64,000 bases of DNA from Pseudarthrobacter raffinosi (GCF_023913735.1 NZ_JAMXBH010000002.1:186001-250000), one strand, 5' to 3'; positions 37,525-47,453 are shown, counted from the stretch's first letter. Made by a program: numbers and translations. Notes: generated by a model from the sequence alone, not told the origin.

Positions 37525-38481
37525 ATGCCGGAAACAGCTACCCCCCTCACTTCCAAACGCGTCGCGCCGCGTTTTCGTCCGCAACGTTTCCTGGGCCTGC
37601 TGCCAGCATTCCTCCTTCTCACCGGTTGTATCGCGGAACCCAGCCCTGAGCCCAACCTGACGGCAAACTCCAGTGCTGCCGCCACCGGCTCCCCCGGAGC
37701 ACCTTCCACCAGTGCGCCCCTGGAAACTACACAGTCCTCGAATAAGGCACCGGTCTACTGGATTGGCCGAAGCAACAGCAACGTGTTCCTATACCGGGAG
37801 TTCCGGGACGTGCCGGAGCAGGAGAATCCAGTGACCCGCGCCCTGCGGGCCATGATGTCCGAGAAGCCGCTGGACCCGGATTTCTTCACGCCTTGGCAGG
37901 ATCCCGAGAAACTCGCCTCGTCCATCTCCGGCAAGAACGTCATTACCGTCGACGTCTCGGAGGATGCCTTTAACAGCAATCTCGACGCCGACATGGCCGG
38001 CCGCGCCATTCAGCAGCTGGTCTTTACCGCTACGGCAGCGGCTGCGAGTTCCGGCCTGATCGATTCCGGCCAGCAGATCCAGGTCAGGATCCTGGTGGAT
38101 AGCCACACCGATTACGTTGCCTTCGACCACGTCCAGCTTGGCGACCCCATGTCCCGAGCTGCCGGAATGGTGGCGCCCGTGTGGATCATCGATCCGCAGG
38201 AAGGGACTGATTTGGCCGGCGGAAGCGTCAAGATCACCGGCCGCAGCACCGTTCCGGGCGGTAAGCTCCGCTGGCAGATCCTGCGGGCCGAAGCGAACGG
38301 GAACAAGGCGCCCTACCTGACCGGGGAGACCACTGCAGCTGCCGAAGCCGCCCAGTCCGGAGTCTTTACGCTTGCCCTTAGCCTGTCCTCGGGGAGTTAC
38401 GAGCTCCGCGTTTCGCAGGTGGATGCGGCCGGCACCAGCCAGGAGCTGAATGTGGATACGCGGAACTTCAACGTCCGGTAG
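37525..38481 (+). CDS. GerMN domain lipoprotein
   Basis: A 318-residue lipoprotein: basic start, hydrophobic core and lipobox LTGC (Cys35), a Ser/Thr/Pro linker to about residue 72, a GerMN domain (VYWIGRS to about residue 210, with NPVTRALRAMM and VDVSEDAF) and a Gmad2-like beta domain to the end. The family is named from spore germination, but in non-sporing actinobacteria similar proteins (LpqB-like) act in the cell envelope. Function unknown here. Convergent with rsmE. Confidence 0.8.
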   Translation: MPETATPLTSKRVAPRFRPQRFLGLLPAFLLLTGCIAEPSPEPNLTANSSAAATGSPGAPSTSAPLETTQSSNKAPVYWIGRSNSNVFLYREFRDVPEQENPVTRALRAMMSEKPLDPDFFTPWQDPEKLASSISGKNVITVDVSEDAFNSNLDADMAGRAIQQLVFTATAAAASSGLIDSGQQIQVRILVDSHTDYVAFDHVQLGDPMSRAAGMVAPVWIIDPQEGTDLAGGSVKITGRSTVPGGKLRWQILRAEANGNKAPYLTGETTAAAEAAQSGVFTLALSLSSGSYELRVSQVDAAGTSQELNVDTRNFNVR

Positions 38482-38502
38482 CAGCATGCGCAGCAGGCGG
38501 CC

Positions 38503-39285
38503 TCAGGATACCGGGGCTGTCCAGCGTCCCAGTACATCGCTCGCCAGAACAACCGCTGCCGGTCCGGCCGTGGATGACCTCAGGACGTGGTGTCCCAGGA
38601 GCGCCGTCACGGCGCCGGCGTCGCAAAGCCGGGTGACTTCGCGAGGACTGATTCCGCCTTCCGGGCCAACGATGAGCAGAATTTCCAGGGGTCCGGCGCC
38701 AGCCTGGTTGCCCTGCCATGCTTCCAGGACAGACCGGAGCGGCCGGACCGCGTCTTCGTGCAGGATTACGGCCAGATCCGCTGCCGCCACGGCCGCCCCA
38801 AGGCCTGGCGTTTCGACGGCGGCGCGCACCTCGGGGATCCAGGCGCGGCGTGCCTGCTTGGCGGCGGCAGTGACCACGGACTGCCATTTTGCGTGGGCCT
38901 TGGCCGCGCGCTCACCCTTCCAGCGGACAATTGATCGCTCGGACTGCCAGGGAACTACGGCATCGATCCCGAGTTCGGTTGCCGTTTCCACGGCCATTTC
39001 ATCGCGGTCCCCCTTGGCCAGGGCCTGCACCAGCACCAGCCGGATATCGGGCCGGTCCTCCACCACGAGGGCGGAGCATTCCACGGTGAGCTCCGCGGGC
39101 GACGCCGAGACAACAGTTCCTGTCAGCCGCTTTCCGGCGCCGTCGGCAATGTCCACTGCTTCTCCGGGAGATAGCCGTTTTACGGTCACGGCGTGGCGTG
39201 CCTCCGGCCCTTGAAGGACAAAACGGGCACCGGGCACCAGCTCGTCCAGCGACCCGGCACCGCTGAAGAAAACGGGATTGCTCAC
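38503..39285 (-). CDS. rsmE: 16S rRNA (uracil-1498-N3)-methyltransferase
   Basis: A 260-residue SPOUT enzyme with an N-terminal PUA-like domain and the knot motifs LIVGPEGGIS and LRSSTAGPAAV. It methylates U1498 in the decoding centre. Two bases separate it from the end of dnaJ, so it belongs to the hrcA-dnaJ-rsmE operon and may rise in heat shock. Confidence 0.95.
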   Translation of the reverse strand: MSNPVFFSGAGSLDELVPGARFVLQGPEARHAVTVKRLSPGEAVDIADGAGKRLTGTVVSASPAELTVECSALVVEDRPDIRLVLVQALAKGDRDEMAVETATELGIDAVVPWQSERSIVRWKGERAAKAHAKWQSVVTAAAKQARRAWIPEVRAAVETPGLGAAVAAADLAVILHEDAVRPLRSVLEAWQGNQAGAGPLEILLIVGPEGGISPREVTRLCDAGAVTALLGHHVLRSSTAGPAAVVLASDVLGRWTAPVS

Positions 39286-39287
39286 CG

Positions 39288-40415
39288 TTACAGGTTACCG
39301 AACCGGTCCCGCAGCTTGGCAAAGACGCCGCCGCTGGCAGCCAGCTTGCCTTCCGTGAACTGCTCGCCCCGCAGCTTCGCCAGCTGCCGCAGGAGATCCT
39401 CCTGCGCGGCATCGAGCTTGGCCGGCGTCTCCACCTGCAGATGGACCATCAGGTCCCCGCGGCCGTAACCGCGCAGGTGCGTCACGCCGAGTCCACGGAG
39501 CGTGATGATCTCTCCGGACTGCGTCCCTGCCTTGACGTCGATTTCCTGCAGCCCGTCAAAGGTTTCCAGTGACAGCTCGGTGCCCAGGGCGGCGGCAGTC
39601 ATCGGGATGTGCAGCGTTGCGTGCAGGTCGTCACCGTCGCGCGCGTAGGTGGCGTCGTTGTTGACCCGGAGTTCCACGTACAGGTCCCCGGACGGTCCGC
39701 CGGCCGGGCCTGCTTCGCCCTGCCCGGAGAGCTGGATCCGGGTGCCTGTGGCAACACCGGCCGGCACCTTGATGGTGAGCGACCGCCGGCTGCGGATGCG
39801 GCCTTGGCCGCTGCATTCGTTGCAGGGGTCCTTGATGACCGTCCCGAAGCCTTCGCAGCTGCCACACGGGGCCGCCGTCATGACCTGGCCCAGGATGGAG
39901 CGAACCGCCCGCTGGACCTGGCCGCTGCCGCCGCAGATATCGCAGCGCACAGGGTGGCTGCCTTCGCGGCAGCATGACCCGTTGCAGGTGGGGCAGGTGA
40001 CGGCTGTGTCCACTTCGAGTTTCCGGTTGACGCCGAACACGGCATCGCGGAGTTCGATCCGTACACTGATCAGCGCGTCCTGGCCGCGGCGGACCCGGGA
40101 CGCGGGGCCGGAGGTGCCGCCGGCCCCGAAGAACGTGTCGAAGATGTCCTGGAACGCGAAGCCCTGGCCGGAGTATCCGCCGCCGCCGAACCCGTTGTCG
40201 GTGCCGTTCTCATTGCCGGTGGTGTCATAGATCCGGCGCTTCTGCGGGTCCGAAAGTACCTCGTAGGCATGGGTCACGGCCTTGAAGCGGTCCGATGCAT
40301 CGTCCCCGGGGTTTACGTCCGGGTGAAGAGTGCGGGCCAGCTTGCGGTAGGCCTTCTTGATCTCTTCCCCGGTGGCTTCCGGCGAGACTCCGAGGACGTC
40401 GTAGTGGCTGCTCAA
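39288..40415 (-). CDS. dnaJ: chaperone DnaJ (HrcA-linked copy, DnaJ2)
   Basis: A 375-residue co-chaperone: J domain with LHPD (HPD at 35-37), Gly/Phe-rich linker (GFGGGGYSGQGF), four zinc CxxCxGxG-type repeats (CPTCNGS, CDICGGSG, CGSCEGFG, CNECSGQG) and the C-terminal client-binding domains. The first zinc repeat is altered (NGSCC in place of GGxG). The start is a TTG at 40415 with GGAAGAGAT upstream. It follows hrcA by 77 bp and is under the same CIRCE control. Confidence 0.95.
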   Translation of the reverse strand: MSSHYDVLGVSPEATGEEIKKAYRKLARTLHPDVNPGDDASDRFKAVTHAYEVLSDPQKRRIYDTTGNENGTDNGFGGGGYSGQGFAFQDIFDTFFGAGGTSGPASRVRRGQDALISVRIELRDAVFGVNRKLEVDTAVTCPTCNGSCCREGSHPVRCDICGGSGQVQRAVRSILGQVMTAAPCGSCEGFGTVIKDPCNECSGQGRIRSRRSLTIKVPAGVATGTRIQLSGQGEAGPAGGPSGDLYVELRVNNDATYARDGDDLHATLHIPMTAAALGTELSLETFDGLQEIDVKAGTQSGEIITLRGLGVTHLRGYGRGDLMVHLQVETPAKLDAAQEDLLRQLAKLRGEQFTEGKLAASGGVFAKLRDRFGNL

Positions 40416-40492
40416 AGTTCGTATCTCTTCCTTGTTGTACTGCCGGCAGCCGGGCTGCCGGCACTGCTCTTTGTGCCTGGACCGTGGTGTTG

Positions 40493-41506
40493 CTACGGAC
40501 CCAGAATTCTTGAAAGGTAACGGGCTACTGCCCTGACGGCGGCCATGGTGGTGGGATAGTCCATCCGGGTGGGGCCCAGCACACCGATTTTGGCGGTGCT
40601 GTCTGGTCCGTAGCCCGTGGCCACCACGGAGGCTTCCGCGAGCCCGTCGTAAGGGTTTTCACGCCCGATGCTGACTGCCACGCCCCTGGGATCCTGCGCC
40701 ATGTCGCTCAGGAGGCGCAGCAGGACAACCTGCTCCTCAAGGGCTTCCAGGACCGGTCCGATACTGAGCGGAAAATCCACGTTGGAGCGGGCAAGGTTCG
40801 CCGTTCCGGCCATGACCATGCGTTCCTCACGGCTGTTGTGGGCGAGCGTTTCCAGCCCCTGGGCCAAAGCCTGGGCAGCCGCGCGCTGGCCCGGGCTGAC
40901 GGACGAAACGACTCCCGGCAACGAGGGGGTCAGCCGGCTCAGCGAGATGCCCGCGAGTGATCCGAGGAAGTGTGTCCGCAACGCGGCGATGGCGTCGTCG
41001 CCGAGGTCCTGGCCGACGTCGATCACGCGCTGTTCGACCTTACCGGTGGTGGCGATGAGGACCACCAGGACCTGCCGGGGCGCGAGCAGGACAAATTCGA
41101 TATGGCGGATGGTGGCGCGGCTCAGATGCGGATACTGCACCACGGCGACCTGGTTAGTCAGCTGCGACAGCATCCTGACGGTCCTGTCCAGGACGTCGTC
41201 CAGATCGTCTGCGCCCTCCAGCAGCGACTGGATTGCACGCCGTTCCGCCTGGGAAAGCGGCTTTACCGCTGAAATCTGGTCCACAAACAGCCGATAGCCT
41301 TTGTCTGTGGGGATCCGTCCGGCGCTGGTGTGCGGGGCCGTGATCAGGCCGTCGTCTTCCAAGGCCGCCATGTCGTTGCGGATGGTGGCACTGGACACGC
41401 CGAGGTGGTGGCGTTCCACGAGCGCCTTGGAACCTACCGGCTCGCGGGAGTGCACATAGTCCTCCACGATGGCGCGCAGTACTTCGAGTTTGCGCGGCTC
41501 GCTCAT
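40493..41506 (-). CDS. hrcA: heat-inducible transcription repressor HrcA
   Basis: A 337-residue repressor with an N-terminal winged helix ([19 protein letters not shown]) and HrcA-type effector domain. It binds CIRCE sites and, with GroEL help, represses dnaJ and groE. A CIRCE element lies 31 bp upstream of its own gene, so it is autoregulated. A GGAGGTGG ribosome site precedes the ATG at 41506. Confidence 0.96.
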   Translation of the reverse strand: MSEPRKLEVLRAIVEDYVHSREPVGSKALVERHHLGVSSATIRNDMAALEDDGLITAPHTSAGRIPTDKGYRLFVDQISAVKPLSQAERRAIQSLLEGADDLDDVLDRTVRMLSQLTNQVAVVQYPHLSRATIRHIEFVLLAPRQVLVVLIATTGKVEQRVIDVGQDLGDDAIAALRTHFLGSLAGISLSRLTPSLPGVVSSVSPGQRAAAQALAQGLETLAHNSREERMVMAGTANLARSNVDFPLSIGPVLEALEEQVVLLRLLSDMAQDPRGVAVSIGRENPYDGLAEASVVATGYGPDSTAKIGVLGPTRMDYPTTMAAVRAVARYLSRILGP

Positions 41507-41536
41507 ACTCCACCTCCATCCGTGGTCACTGCAGGG

Positions 41537-41563
41537 TTAGCACTCGACATGCCTAAGTGCTAA
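41537..41563. promoter_or_regulatory. CIRCE operator
   Basis: TTAGCACTC, nine bases, AAGTGCTAA; only one base differs from the consensus GAGTGCTAA. It lies immediately downstream of the hrcA -10 and beside the -10 of the divergent DUF3097 gene. Confidence 0.92.
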
Positions 41564-41564
41564 C

Positions 41565-41574
41565 AGTCTAATAT
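41565..41574. promoter_or_regulatory. overlapping divergent -10 boxes of hrcA and DUF3097
   Basis: Minus-strand TAGACT (41570-41565) for hrcA and plus-strand TAATAT (41569-41574) for DUF3097. Both promoters touch the CIRCE element. Confidence 0.45.
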
Positions 41575-41653
41575 GAGTCACCCCGTTGTTAGCATTGGTA
41601 CCGCTCCGGGCGAAATTCCGGGCCAGGATCTAGCGGCAAGGCGGAATCAATCC

Positions 41654-42502
41654 ATGCAGTACCAGAACTGGGGTCCGCAGGAGATCACCGCGCCCGTCAG
41701 AAGCGAACTCCCTGAGGTCCCCGTGGAACGTGGCATGGTTCTCGAAGACGCCCAGTCAGGCTGGGTGGGAGCGGTGACCCGGGTGGAGAAGTCCGGCGGA
41801 ATGCACGTAGTTGCCCTCGAAGACCGGCGCGGCAAGTCCCGGTCCTTCCGGCTCGGCTTCGGCTTCCTCCTGGAGGGACAGCCCATCCGGCTCGTTCCCC
41901 CGGCGCCCCGGCAGGCTGCCCCCGTGGTTGCCGGCCGGACAGCGTCCGGCTCAGTCCGCGTGGCCGGCCAGCGTGCCCAGGTTGCCAAGGCGAGCAGAAT
42001 CTGGGTGGAGGGAAAACACGACGCCGAACTGGTGGAAAAAGTCTGGGGTGACGATCTCCGCGTGGAGGGCATCGTCGTCGAGCCTTTGCATGGCATAGAT
42101 GACCTGGCCGGTGCGGTGGCCGCGTTCGGTCCCGGTCCGGGCCGCCGGCTGGGGGTCCTGGTGGACCACCTGGTGCCGGACTCGAAGGAGTCACGCATCG
42201 CGGCGGCCGTGATGGCCTCCCCCGGCGCGGCGGGGAATGTCCTGATCGTCGGGCACCCGTACGTTGACGTGTGGCAGGCCATCCGGCCCGCTGTACTGGG
42301 CATCGAACAATGGCCGGTGGTGCCCCGCGGGCAGGACTGGAAGACCGGCATCCTGGCAGCGTTCGGCTGGCCGCACTCCACCAAGGAAGACATCGGGCTG
42401 GGCTGGCAAAAGCTGCTGGGCGCTGTCCGCAGCTACGCGGACCTGGAAGCATCACTGCTCGGGAGAGTGGAGGAAGTCATCGACTTCCTGACGGTGCCTT
42501 AA
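41654..42502 (+). CDS. DUF3097 family protein
   Basis: A 282-residue soluble protein of the actinobacterial DUF3097 family (QYQNWGPQEITAP at the start; a middle segment RIWVEGKHDAELVEKVWGDDL and GVLVDHLVPDSKESRI, reminiscent of a Toprim-like fold). Function unknown. The frame is open from 41573 but the likely transcription start is near 41581, so ATG 41654 is preferred. It stands back to back with hrcA and next to CIRCE. Confidence 0.8.
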   Translation: MQYQNWGPQEITAPVRSELPEVPVERGMVLEDAQSGWVGAVTRVEKSGGMHVVALEDRRGKSRSFRLGFGFLLEGQPIRLVPPAPRQAAPVVAGRTASGSVRVAGQRAQVAKASRIWVEGKHDAELVEKVWGDDLRVEGIVVEPLHGIDDLAGAVAAFGPGPGRRLGVLVDHLVPDSKESRIAAAVMASPGAAGNVLIVGHPYVDVWQAIRPAVLGIEQWPVVPRGQDWKTGILAAFGWPHSTKEDIGLGWQKLLGAVRSYADLEASLLGRVEEVIDFLTVP

Positions 42503-42631
42503 CCCCGGATCTGGCTGCTGGCGGCGGCATTTGGTGGCCGAACCAGTATTCTTGGTACTGCGGAGGCTGCAGTTGCTTTCAGTCCGGCATTCTCCAACCC
42601 AGCACCATTGCACTTTCGAAGGAAGAAAACC

Positions 42632-43051
42632 GTGGCACAAAACGCACGCGAGCACCGGGACGATCACGGCGGCCAGGGCCGTTCCGAGTACCAGGGCGTT
42701 CCGGCAAATGCGCTGCCCCTGACGGCCAGCGAAGACCGCCAGTGGGCCACGCTGGCACACTTTGGTGGGATCCTCGGCTGTGTTCCGTCACTGCTGATCT
42801 ACCTGATTTTCCGTGAGCGCGGGCCGTTCACCGCCCAGGAATCCAAGGAAGCGCTGAACTTCAGCCTGCCGCCCACCATTGCTGCGCTGGTGGCCAACCT
42901 CCTGGTGTTCATTCCGGTGGTGGGAAATATCTTCGCCGTCATCGCCACCCTGATCTGGATTGCCCTGACATGCTTCTCCGTGGCCGCAGGCATCCATGTC
43001 AACAAGGGCCAGCCCCACCGCTACCAGTACAACCTGCGCTGGATCAAGTAG
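42632..43051 (+). CDS. DUF4870 (Tic20-like) membrane protein
   Basis: A 139-residue protein: a charged start of about 45 residues, then SEDRQWATLAHFGGILG and three helices (about 49-66, 85-102, 104-124), ending in PHRYQYNLRWIK. This is the DUF4870 pattern; function unknown. The GTG at 42632 has GAAGGAAG upstream. Confidence 0.85.
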   Translation: MAQNAREHRDDHGGQGRSEYQGVPANALPLTASEDRQWATLAHFGGILGCVPSLLIYLIFRERGPFTAQESKEALNFSLPPTIAALVANLLVFIPVVGNIFAVIATLIWIALTCFSVAAGIHVNKGQPHRYQYNLRWIK

Positions 43052-43120
43052 TCCCCACCGTCACCCTAAACCTCCTCCAGGGAACCCTGCGGGCGTGGGC
43101 CCACCAGCTTGTCCGGCAGG

Positions 43121-44350
43121 TCAGCCTGGCAGGATCCTTCGGACCACGGCGTCGGCCAGCAGGCGGCCCTTCAGGGTCAATACCAGCGTGCCGTGGAAGG
43201 CAGCCGGTGGCTCCACCAGGCCGTCGGCAATGAGCCCGGCCACGGCGTGACGGCCGTGTTCGCCCAGCGTTGACGTTGCCAGCCCCGACACGAGCCGGGC
43301 CTCAAGCATCACGCGCTCAACGTCGCGGGTTTCGGCGTCCAGCGTTTCCCGCCCGGCGGCCGGCGACAGGCCCTGAGCGAGCCGGCCGGCGTAGGCCGTG
43401 GGGTGCTTGACGTTCCACCACCGCACCCCGCCGACGTGTGAATGTGCACCAGGCCCGATGCCCCACCAGTCGTCCCCGCGCCAGTACGCGAGGTTGTGCC
43501 GGCATGCCTGCTCCGGCGTCCGGGACCAGTTGCTGACCTCATACCAGCTAAGGCCAGCAGCGCCGATCAGCTGGTCGGCGAGTTCGTATTTGTCGGCGTG
43601 GTCGTCGTCGTCGATTCCCGGGACTTCACCACGGCGGATCTGGGCCGCCAGCTTGGTGCCGTCCTCAACGATCAGCGCGTAGGCACTGATGTGGTCTGGC
43701 TCGTAGGACAGGGCCGTCTCCAGGGAGAACCGCCAGTCCTCCAGGGACTCCCCCGGCGTCCCGTAGATCAGGTCCAGGCTCACGGCCAGTCCGGCATCGC
43801 GCGCCCACTGCACCACCTGCGGCACGCGGCTGGGCGTGTGCGTGCGGTCCAGGACCTTCAGTACATGGGGAACGGCAGACTGCATGCCAAAGGAAACCCG
43901 GGTGAAACCGGCATCGGCCAGGACCTGAAGGGATGCAGGGGTGACCGAGTCCGGGTTTGCTTCGGTAGTCACTTCGGCGCCGGGTTCCAGGCCCCAGTGC
44001 CCGACGGCGGCCGTCAGGATCCGCGCTAGGTCTTCCGCCGGGAGCAGCGTGGGAGTGCCGCCGCCGAAGAAGACTGTGCTCAGCGGCCGGTCCGGGAGAC
44101 CCGAGTTCCGCAGGACTGTGGCGGCAAAGTCGACTTCGGACACGGCCGTGGTGGCGTAGGCGTCCTGTGACGCCCCGCCGCCCAGCTCGGTGGCCGTGTA
44201 GGTGTTGAAGTCGCAGTATCCGCAACGAACAGCGCAGAACGGGATGTGCACGTACAGCCCGAAGGCCCGGTCCGCCGCACCGGCCACTGCCTGGGCGGGC
44301 AGCAGACCGTCCGACGGCGCGGGGTCACCGAGCGGAAGAATGCTAGGCAT
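43121..44350 (-). CDS. hemW: radical SAM haem chaperone HemW (HemN-like)
   Basis: A 409-residue radical SAM protein with Cys39, Cys43 and Cys46 in FCAVRCGYC for the 4Fe-4S cluster. It lacks the extra N-terminal and fourth-cysteine features of true coproporphyrinogen oxidase (HemN), so HemW, which inserts haem into respiratory enzymes, is the better call. It lies 36 bp after lepA, a conserved neighbour. Confidence 0.9.
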   Translation of the reverse strand: MPSILPLGDPAPSDGLLPAQAVAGAADRAFGLYVHIPFCAVRCGYCDFNTYTATELGGGASQDAYATTAVSEVDFAATVLRNSGLPDRPLSTVFFGGGTPTLLPAEDLARILTAAVGHWGLEPGAEVTTEANPDSVTPASLQVLADAGFTRVSFGMQSAVPHVLKVLDRTHTPSRVPQVVQWARDAGLAVSLDLIYGTPGESLEDWRFSLETALSYEPDHISAYALIVEDGTKLAAQIRRGEVPGIDDDDHADKYELADQLIGAAGLSWYEVSNWSRTPEQACRHNLAYWRGDDWWGIGPGAHSHVGGVRWWNVKHPTAYAGRLAQGLSPAAGRETLDAETRDVERVMLEARLVSGLATSTLGEHGRHAVAGLIADGLVEPPAAFHGTLVLTLKGRLLADAVVRRILPG

Positions 44351-44386
44351 TGCAGGGGCCTCCGGTGTTGCCGGCCACTGTCATCA

Positions 44387-46240
44387 CTACTTCTTGGCCT
44401 TGTCCTTGGACTCGTCGGTGGTCAGCGCAGCGATGAAGGCTTCCTGGGGGACCTCAACGCGGCCCACCATCTTCATGCGCTTTTTGCCTTCCTTCTGCTT
44501 CTCCAGCAGTTTGCGCTTACGGGAAATGTCGCCGCCGTAGCACTTGGCCAGAACGTCCTTGCGGATGGCGCGGATGCTTTCCCGGGCGATGATCCTGGAG
44601 CCGATGGCAGCCTGGATGGGCACTTCGAACTGCTGGCGGGGAATGAGCTCGCGCAGTTTGCCGGTCATCATTACACCGTAGGCATAGGCCTTCTCGCGGT
44701 GCGTGATGGCGGAGAAGGCATCCACCTGTTCGCCTTGGAGCATGATGTCCACCTTGACCAGGTCGGCCACCTGCTCGCCGTCGGCTTTCCAGTCCAGCGA
44801 GCCGTAGCCCCGGGTCTTGGATTTGAGGATGTCAAAGAAATCGAACACGATCTCAGCGAGTGGCAGCCGGTAGCGGATTTCGACCCTGTCCTCGGACAGG
44901 TAGTCCATGCCGCCAATAACGCCTCGGCGGCTTTGGCAGAGCTCCATGATGGCGCCCACAAACTCATTCGGCGCCAGGATGGTGGCAGCCACCATCGGCT
45001 CGCGGACCTCTGCGATCTTGCCGGAAGGGTATTCGCTGGGGTTGGTCACATGGACCACCTTCTTGTCCTCCAGCGTCACTTCATACTCCACGTTGGGGGC
45101 GGTGGAGATCAGGTCGAGATTGTATTCGCGTTCAAGCCGCTCCCTGGTGATTTCCAGGTGGAGCAGGCCGAGGAAGCCGACGCGGAAGCCGAAGCCGAGC
45201 GCGGCCGACGTTTCGGGCTCGTACACCAGTGCGGCGTCGTTGAGCATCAGCTTCTCCAGCGCATCGCGGAGCACCGGGTAGTCCGTGCCGTCCAGCGGGT
45301 ACAGGCCGGAGAAGACCATCGGCTTGGCATCGGCATAGCCGGGAAGGGAGACTGTGGCAGGCTTGGCAAGGTTGGTGACGGTGTCGCCGACCTTGGACAG
45401 GCGGACGTCCTTCACACCGGTGATGAGGTAGCCCACTTCGCCAACCCCAAGACCTTTGGAGGGGGTGGGCTCCGGGGAGCTCACTCCGATCTCGAGGAGT
45501 TCGTGGGTGGCCCGGGTGGACATCATCTGGATGCGTTCACGGGGGTGGAGCATGCCGTCAACCACACGGACGTAGGTAACCACACCGCGGTACGTGTCGT
45601 AGACCGAGTCGAAGATCATGGCGCGCGCGGGGGCGTTCGGGTCCCCCACGGGGGCCGGCAGATCGCGGACGATCTTGTCCAGCAGGACCTCGACGCCCAT
45701 GCCGGTCTTGCCGGAGACGCGGAGCACGTCGTCGGGGTCGCCGCCGATCAGGCTGGCCAGTTCCGCCGCGTACTTCTCAGGCTGGGCTGCCGGGAGGTCG
45801 ATCTTGTTCAGCACGGGGATGATGGTGAGGTTGTTTTCCATCGCCAGGTACAGGTTCGCGAGGGTCTGCGCCTCAATGCCCTGCGCCGCGTCAACGAGCA
45901 GCACTGCGCCTTCGCAGGCGGCCAGCGAACGGGACACTTCGTAGGTGAAGTCCACGTGGCCGGGGGTGTCGATCATGTTCAGCGCGTAGCTGGTCCCGTC
46001 GAGTTCCCAGGGCATGCGGACCGCCTGGGACTTAATGGTGATACCGCGTTCGCGCTCAATGTCCATGCGGTCCAGGTACTGGGCCTTCATATCGCGGGAC
46101 TTAACCACCCCGGTGAACTGCAGCATGCGGTCAGCCAGGGTGGATTTACCGTGGTCAATGTGCGCGATGATGCAGAAATTCCGAATGATGGCCGGATCAG
46201 TCGCGGCGGGCACCGGGGCGGTGCGGGCCATGGGAGACAC
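44387..46240 (-). CDS. lepA: translation elongation factor 4 (LepA)
   Basis: A 617-residue GTPase with [15 protein letters not shown] and NKIDLP in the G domain, EF-G-like domains II, III and V, and the LepA-specific C-terminus ([16 protein letters not shown]). It acts in ribosome back-translocation or assembly. GTG at 46240 with AAGGA upstream; another ATG lies three codons later. Confidence 0.96.
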   Translation of the reverse strand: MSPMARTAPVPAATDPAIIRNFCIIAHIDHGKSTLADRMLQFTGVVKSRDMKAQYLDRMDIERERGITIKSQAVRMPWELDGTSYALNMIDTPGHVDFTYEVSRSLAACEGAVLLVDAAQGIEAQTLANLYLAMENNLTIIPVLNKIDLPAAQPEKYAAELASLIGGDPDDVLRVSGKTGMGVEVLLDKIVRDLPAPVGDPNAPARAMIFDSVYDTYRGVVTYVRVVDGMLHPRERIQMMSTRATHELLEIGVSSPEPTPSKGLGVGEVGYLITGVKDVRLSKVGDTVTNLAKPATVSLPGYADAKPMVFSGLYPLDGTDYPVLRDALEKLMLNDAALVYEPETSAALGFGFRVGFLGLLHLEITRERLEREYNLDLISTAPNVEYEVTLEDKKVVHVTNPSEYPSGKIAEVREPMVAATILAPNEFVGAIMELCQSRRGVIGGMDYLSEDRVEIRYRLPLAEIVFDFFDILKSKTRGYGSLDWKADGEQVADLVKVDIMLQGEQVDAFSAITHREKAYAYGVMMTGKLRELIPRQQFEVPIQAAIGSRIIARESIRAIRKDVLAKCYGGDISRKRKLLEKQKEGKKRMKMVGRVEVPQEAFIAALTTDESKDKAKK

Positions 46241-46257
46241 GCAGGGTCCTTACTGTT

Positions 46258-46283
46258 GACATTCGTGCTGTAGACATTCGTGC
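46258..46283. repeat. short direct repeat upstream of lepA
   Basis: GACATTCGTGC at 46258-46268 repeats at 46273-46283, a 15-bp period. It lies in the lepA promoter region. Confidence 0.5.
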
Positions 46284-46405
46284 AACCCCCGCCAGGACGC
46301 ACCGAAGGCACCCTGCGGCTGGACCGCACATTTGGAACCTCCAGTCTCCCACGTCCGGGCGCATCGTATTGCATTCAGCTCAAACCCGGCACGGTGGCCC
46401 GGCGA

Positions 46406-46411
46406 TAGTCT
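46406..46411 (+). promoter_or_regulatory. -10 box for leaderless PemK-like gene
   Basis: TAGTCT, six bases, then the ATG at 46418. Confidence 0.5.
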
Positions 46412-46417
46412 TGGCCC

Positions 46418-46966
46418 ATGCCTATCAACCTCCGCTCCTTGGCCAACGCTTTCCGGACGTCCGTCAGGGTCCTGCAGAAGTTCCGTAACGGGGCAACCCG
46501 ATCAGCCGGACCGCACCCGCCTGCACCGGCCCGCCATGCGGCGCCGGTGAGGCCGGCCCCGCACGGCGTCTATCCTGGCGACTTTACCGGCGCGGCGTCC
46601 ATCCAGTACGCCCCGCAGCCCGACGGCAGTCCCGACCCCGGCGAGATTGTGTGGACCTGGGTGCCGTATGAGGAGGACCACACCCGGGGCAAAGACCGTC
46701 CGGTTCTGCTGGTGGGCAAGAGCGGACAGTACCTGTTGGGGGTAATGCTCACCAGCAGGGACCATGACCGTGCCGGCAACGGATCCGGAGACTACGTGGA
46801 CATCGGAACTGGCAGTTGGGACCGCCAGCAGCGGCCCAGCGAGGCGAACCTTGGACGGATCCTGCAGATCAGCCCGGACGCCATCCGGCGCGAAGGTGCA
46901 GTTCTGGACCGGAAACGCTTCGATCTGGTGGCTGCAGGCATACGGCGCCGACACAGCTGGAAATAG
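46418..46966 (+). CDS. PemK/MazF-like protein, no partner antitoxin seen
   Basis: A 182-residue protein with a variable Pro/Ala-rich first 60 residues and then a PemK-like fold (GEIVWTWVPYEEDHTRGKDRPVLLVG, in two steps; SRDHDRAG). MazF-like toxins cut mRNA, but this long, lone type is widespread in Micrococcaceae and may not be a toxin. No short antitoxin frame lies beside it. It diverges from lepA and precedes rpsT by 168 bp. Confidence 0.75.
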   Translation: MPINLRSLANAFRTSVRVLQKFRNGATRSAGPHPPAPARHAAPVRPAPHGVYPGDFTGAASIQYAPQPDGSPDPGEIVWTWVPYEEDHTRGKDRPVLLVGKSGQYLLGVMLTSRDHDRAGNGSGDYVDIGTGSWDRQQRPSEANLGRILQISPDAIRREGAVLDRKRFDLVAAGIRRRHSWK

Positions 46967-46998
46967 CCCGCCAAATGGCCAGCTTCCGGGGGGTCTGC

Positions 46999-47134
46999 TA
47001 TTCTGTATAGCTGTGTGTCCGTGCAGGTCGACGGCCACTGATGGTTGGCCGCCATAGGTATCCCCACGCCGCTCAGTCAATGGCCAATCTGAAAGCCCTC
47101 TAGACCATTTCCGCATTAAAAAGAGAGTTCACAC
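46999..47134 (+). promoter_or_regulatory. rpsT promoter and leader
   Basis: TATTCT (46999-47004) is the likely -10, giving a leader of about 123 nt. It contains a short CGGCCA/TGGCCG stem and an A-rich stretch with AAAAGAGAG before the GTG. Confidence 0.4.
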
Positions 47135-47395
47135 GTGGCTAATATCAAGTCCCAGAAGAAGCGCATCCTTACCAACGAGAAGGCTCGCCTGCGCAACAAC
47201 GCAGTCAAGTCTGAGCTGAAGACGGCCATCCGCGCCGTCAACACCGCCGTTGAGTCCACCGACAAGGATGCGGCTGCCGCTGCCCTGCTTGTTGCCGGCC
47301 GCAAGCTGGACAAGGCTGTCAGCAAGGGTGTTCTGCACAAGAACAACGCAGCAAACCGCAAGTCGGCCATCTCCAAGAAGGTCAACGCGCTGTAA
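47135..47395 (+). CDS. rpsT: 30S ribosomal protein S20
   Basis: An 86-residue basic protein starting [20 protein letters not shown], the full S20 length. GTG start with AAAAGAGAG upstream. A hairpin terminator follows, so it is a single-gene unit next to convergent holA. Confidence 0.97.
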   Translation: MANIKSQKKRILTNEKARLRNNAVKSELKTAIRAVNTAVESTDKDAAAAALLVAGRKLDKAVSKGVLHKNNAANRKSAISKKVNAL

Positions 47396-47422
47396 GGTTT
47401 CCAGTTCACCTGAACTGATGAT

Positions 47423-47453
47423 TGTGGCCGGCACCCGATGGGTGCCGGCCACA
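47423..47453. terminator. terminator of rpsT
   Basis: A 14-bp perfect stem (TGTGGCCGGCACCC and complement) with a GAT loop followed by CATCTTT. Confidence 0.8.

Noticed and set aside
37211..37660. 149-codon plus frame before the GerMN gene
   Set aside because: No motif; overlaps the lipoprotein start in another frame.
44246..46273. 675-codon open frame antisense to lepA
   Set aside because: Shadow of lepA; no start signal or motifs.
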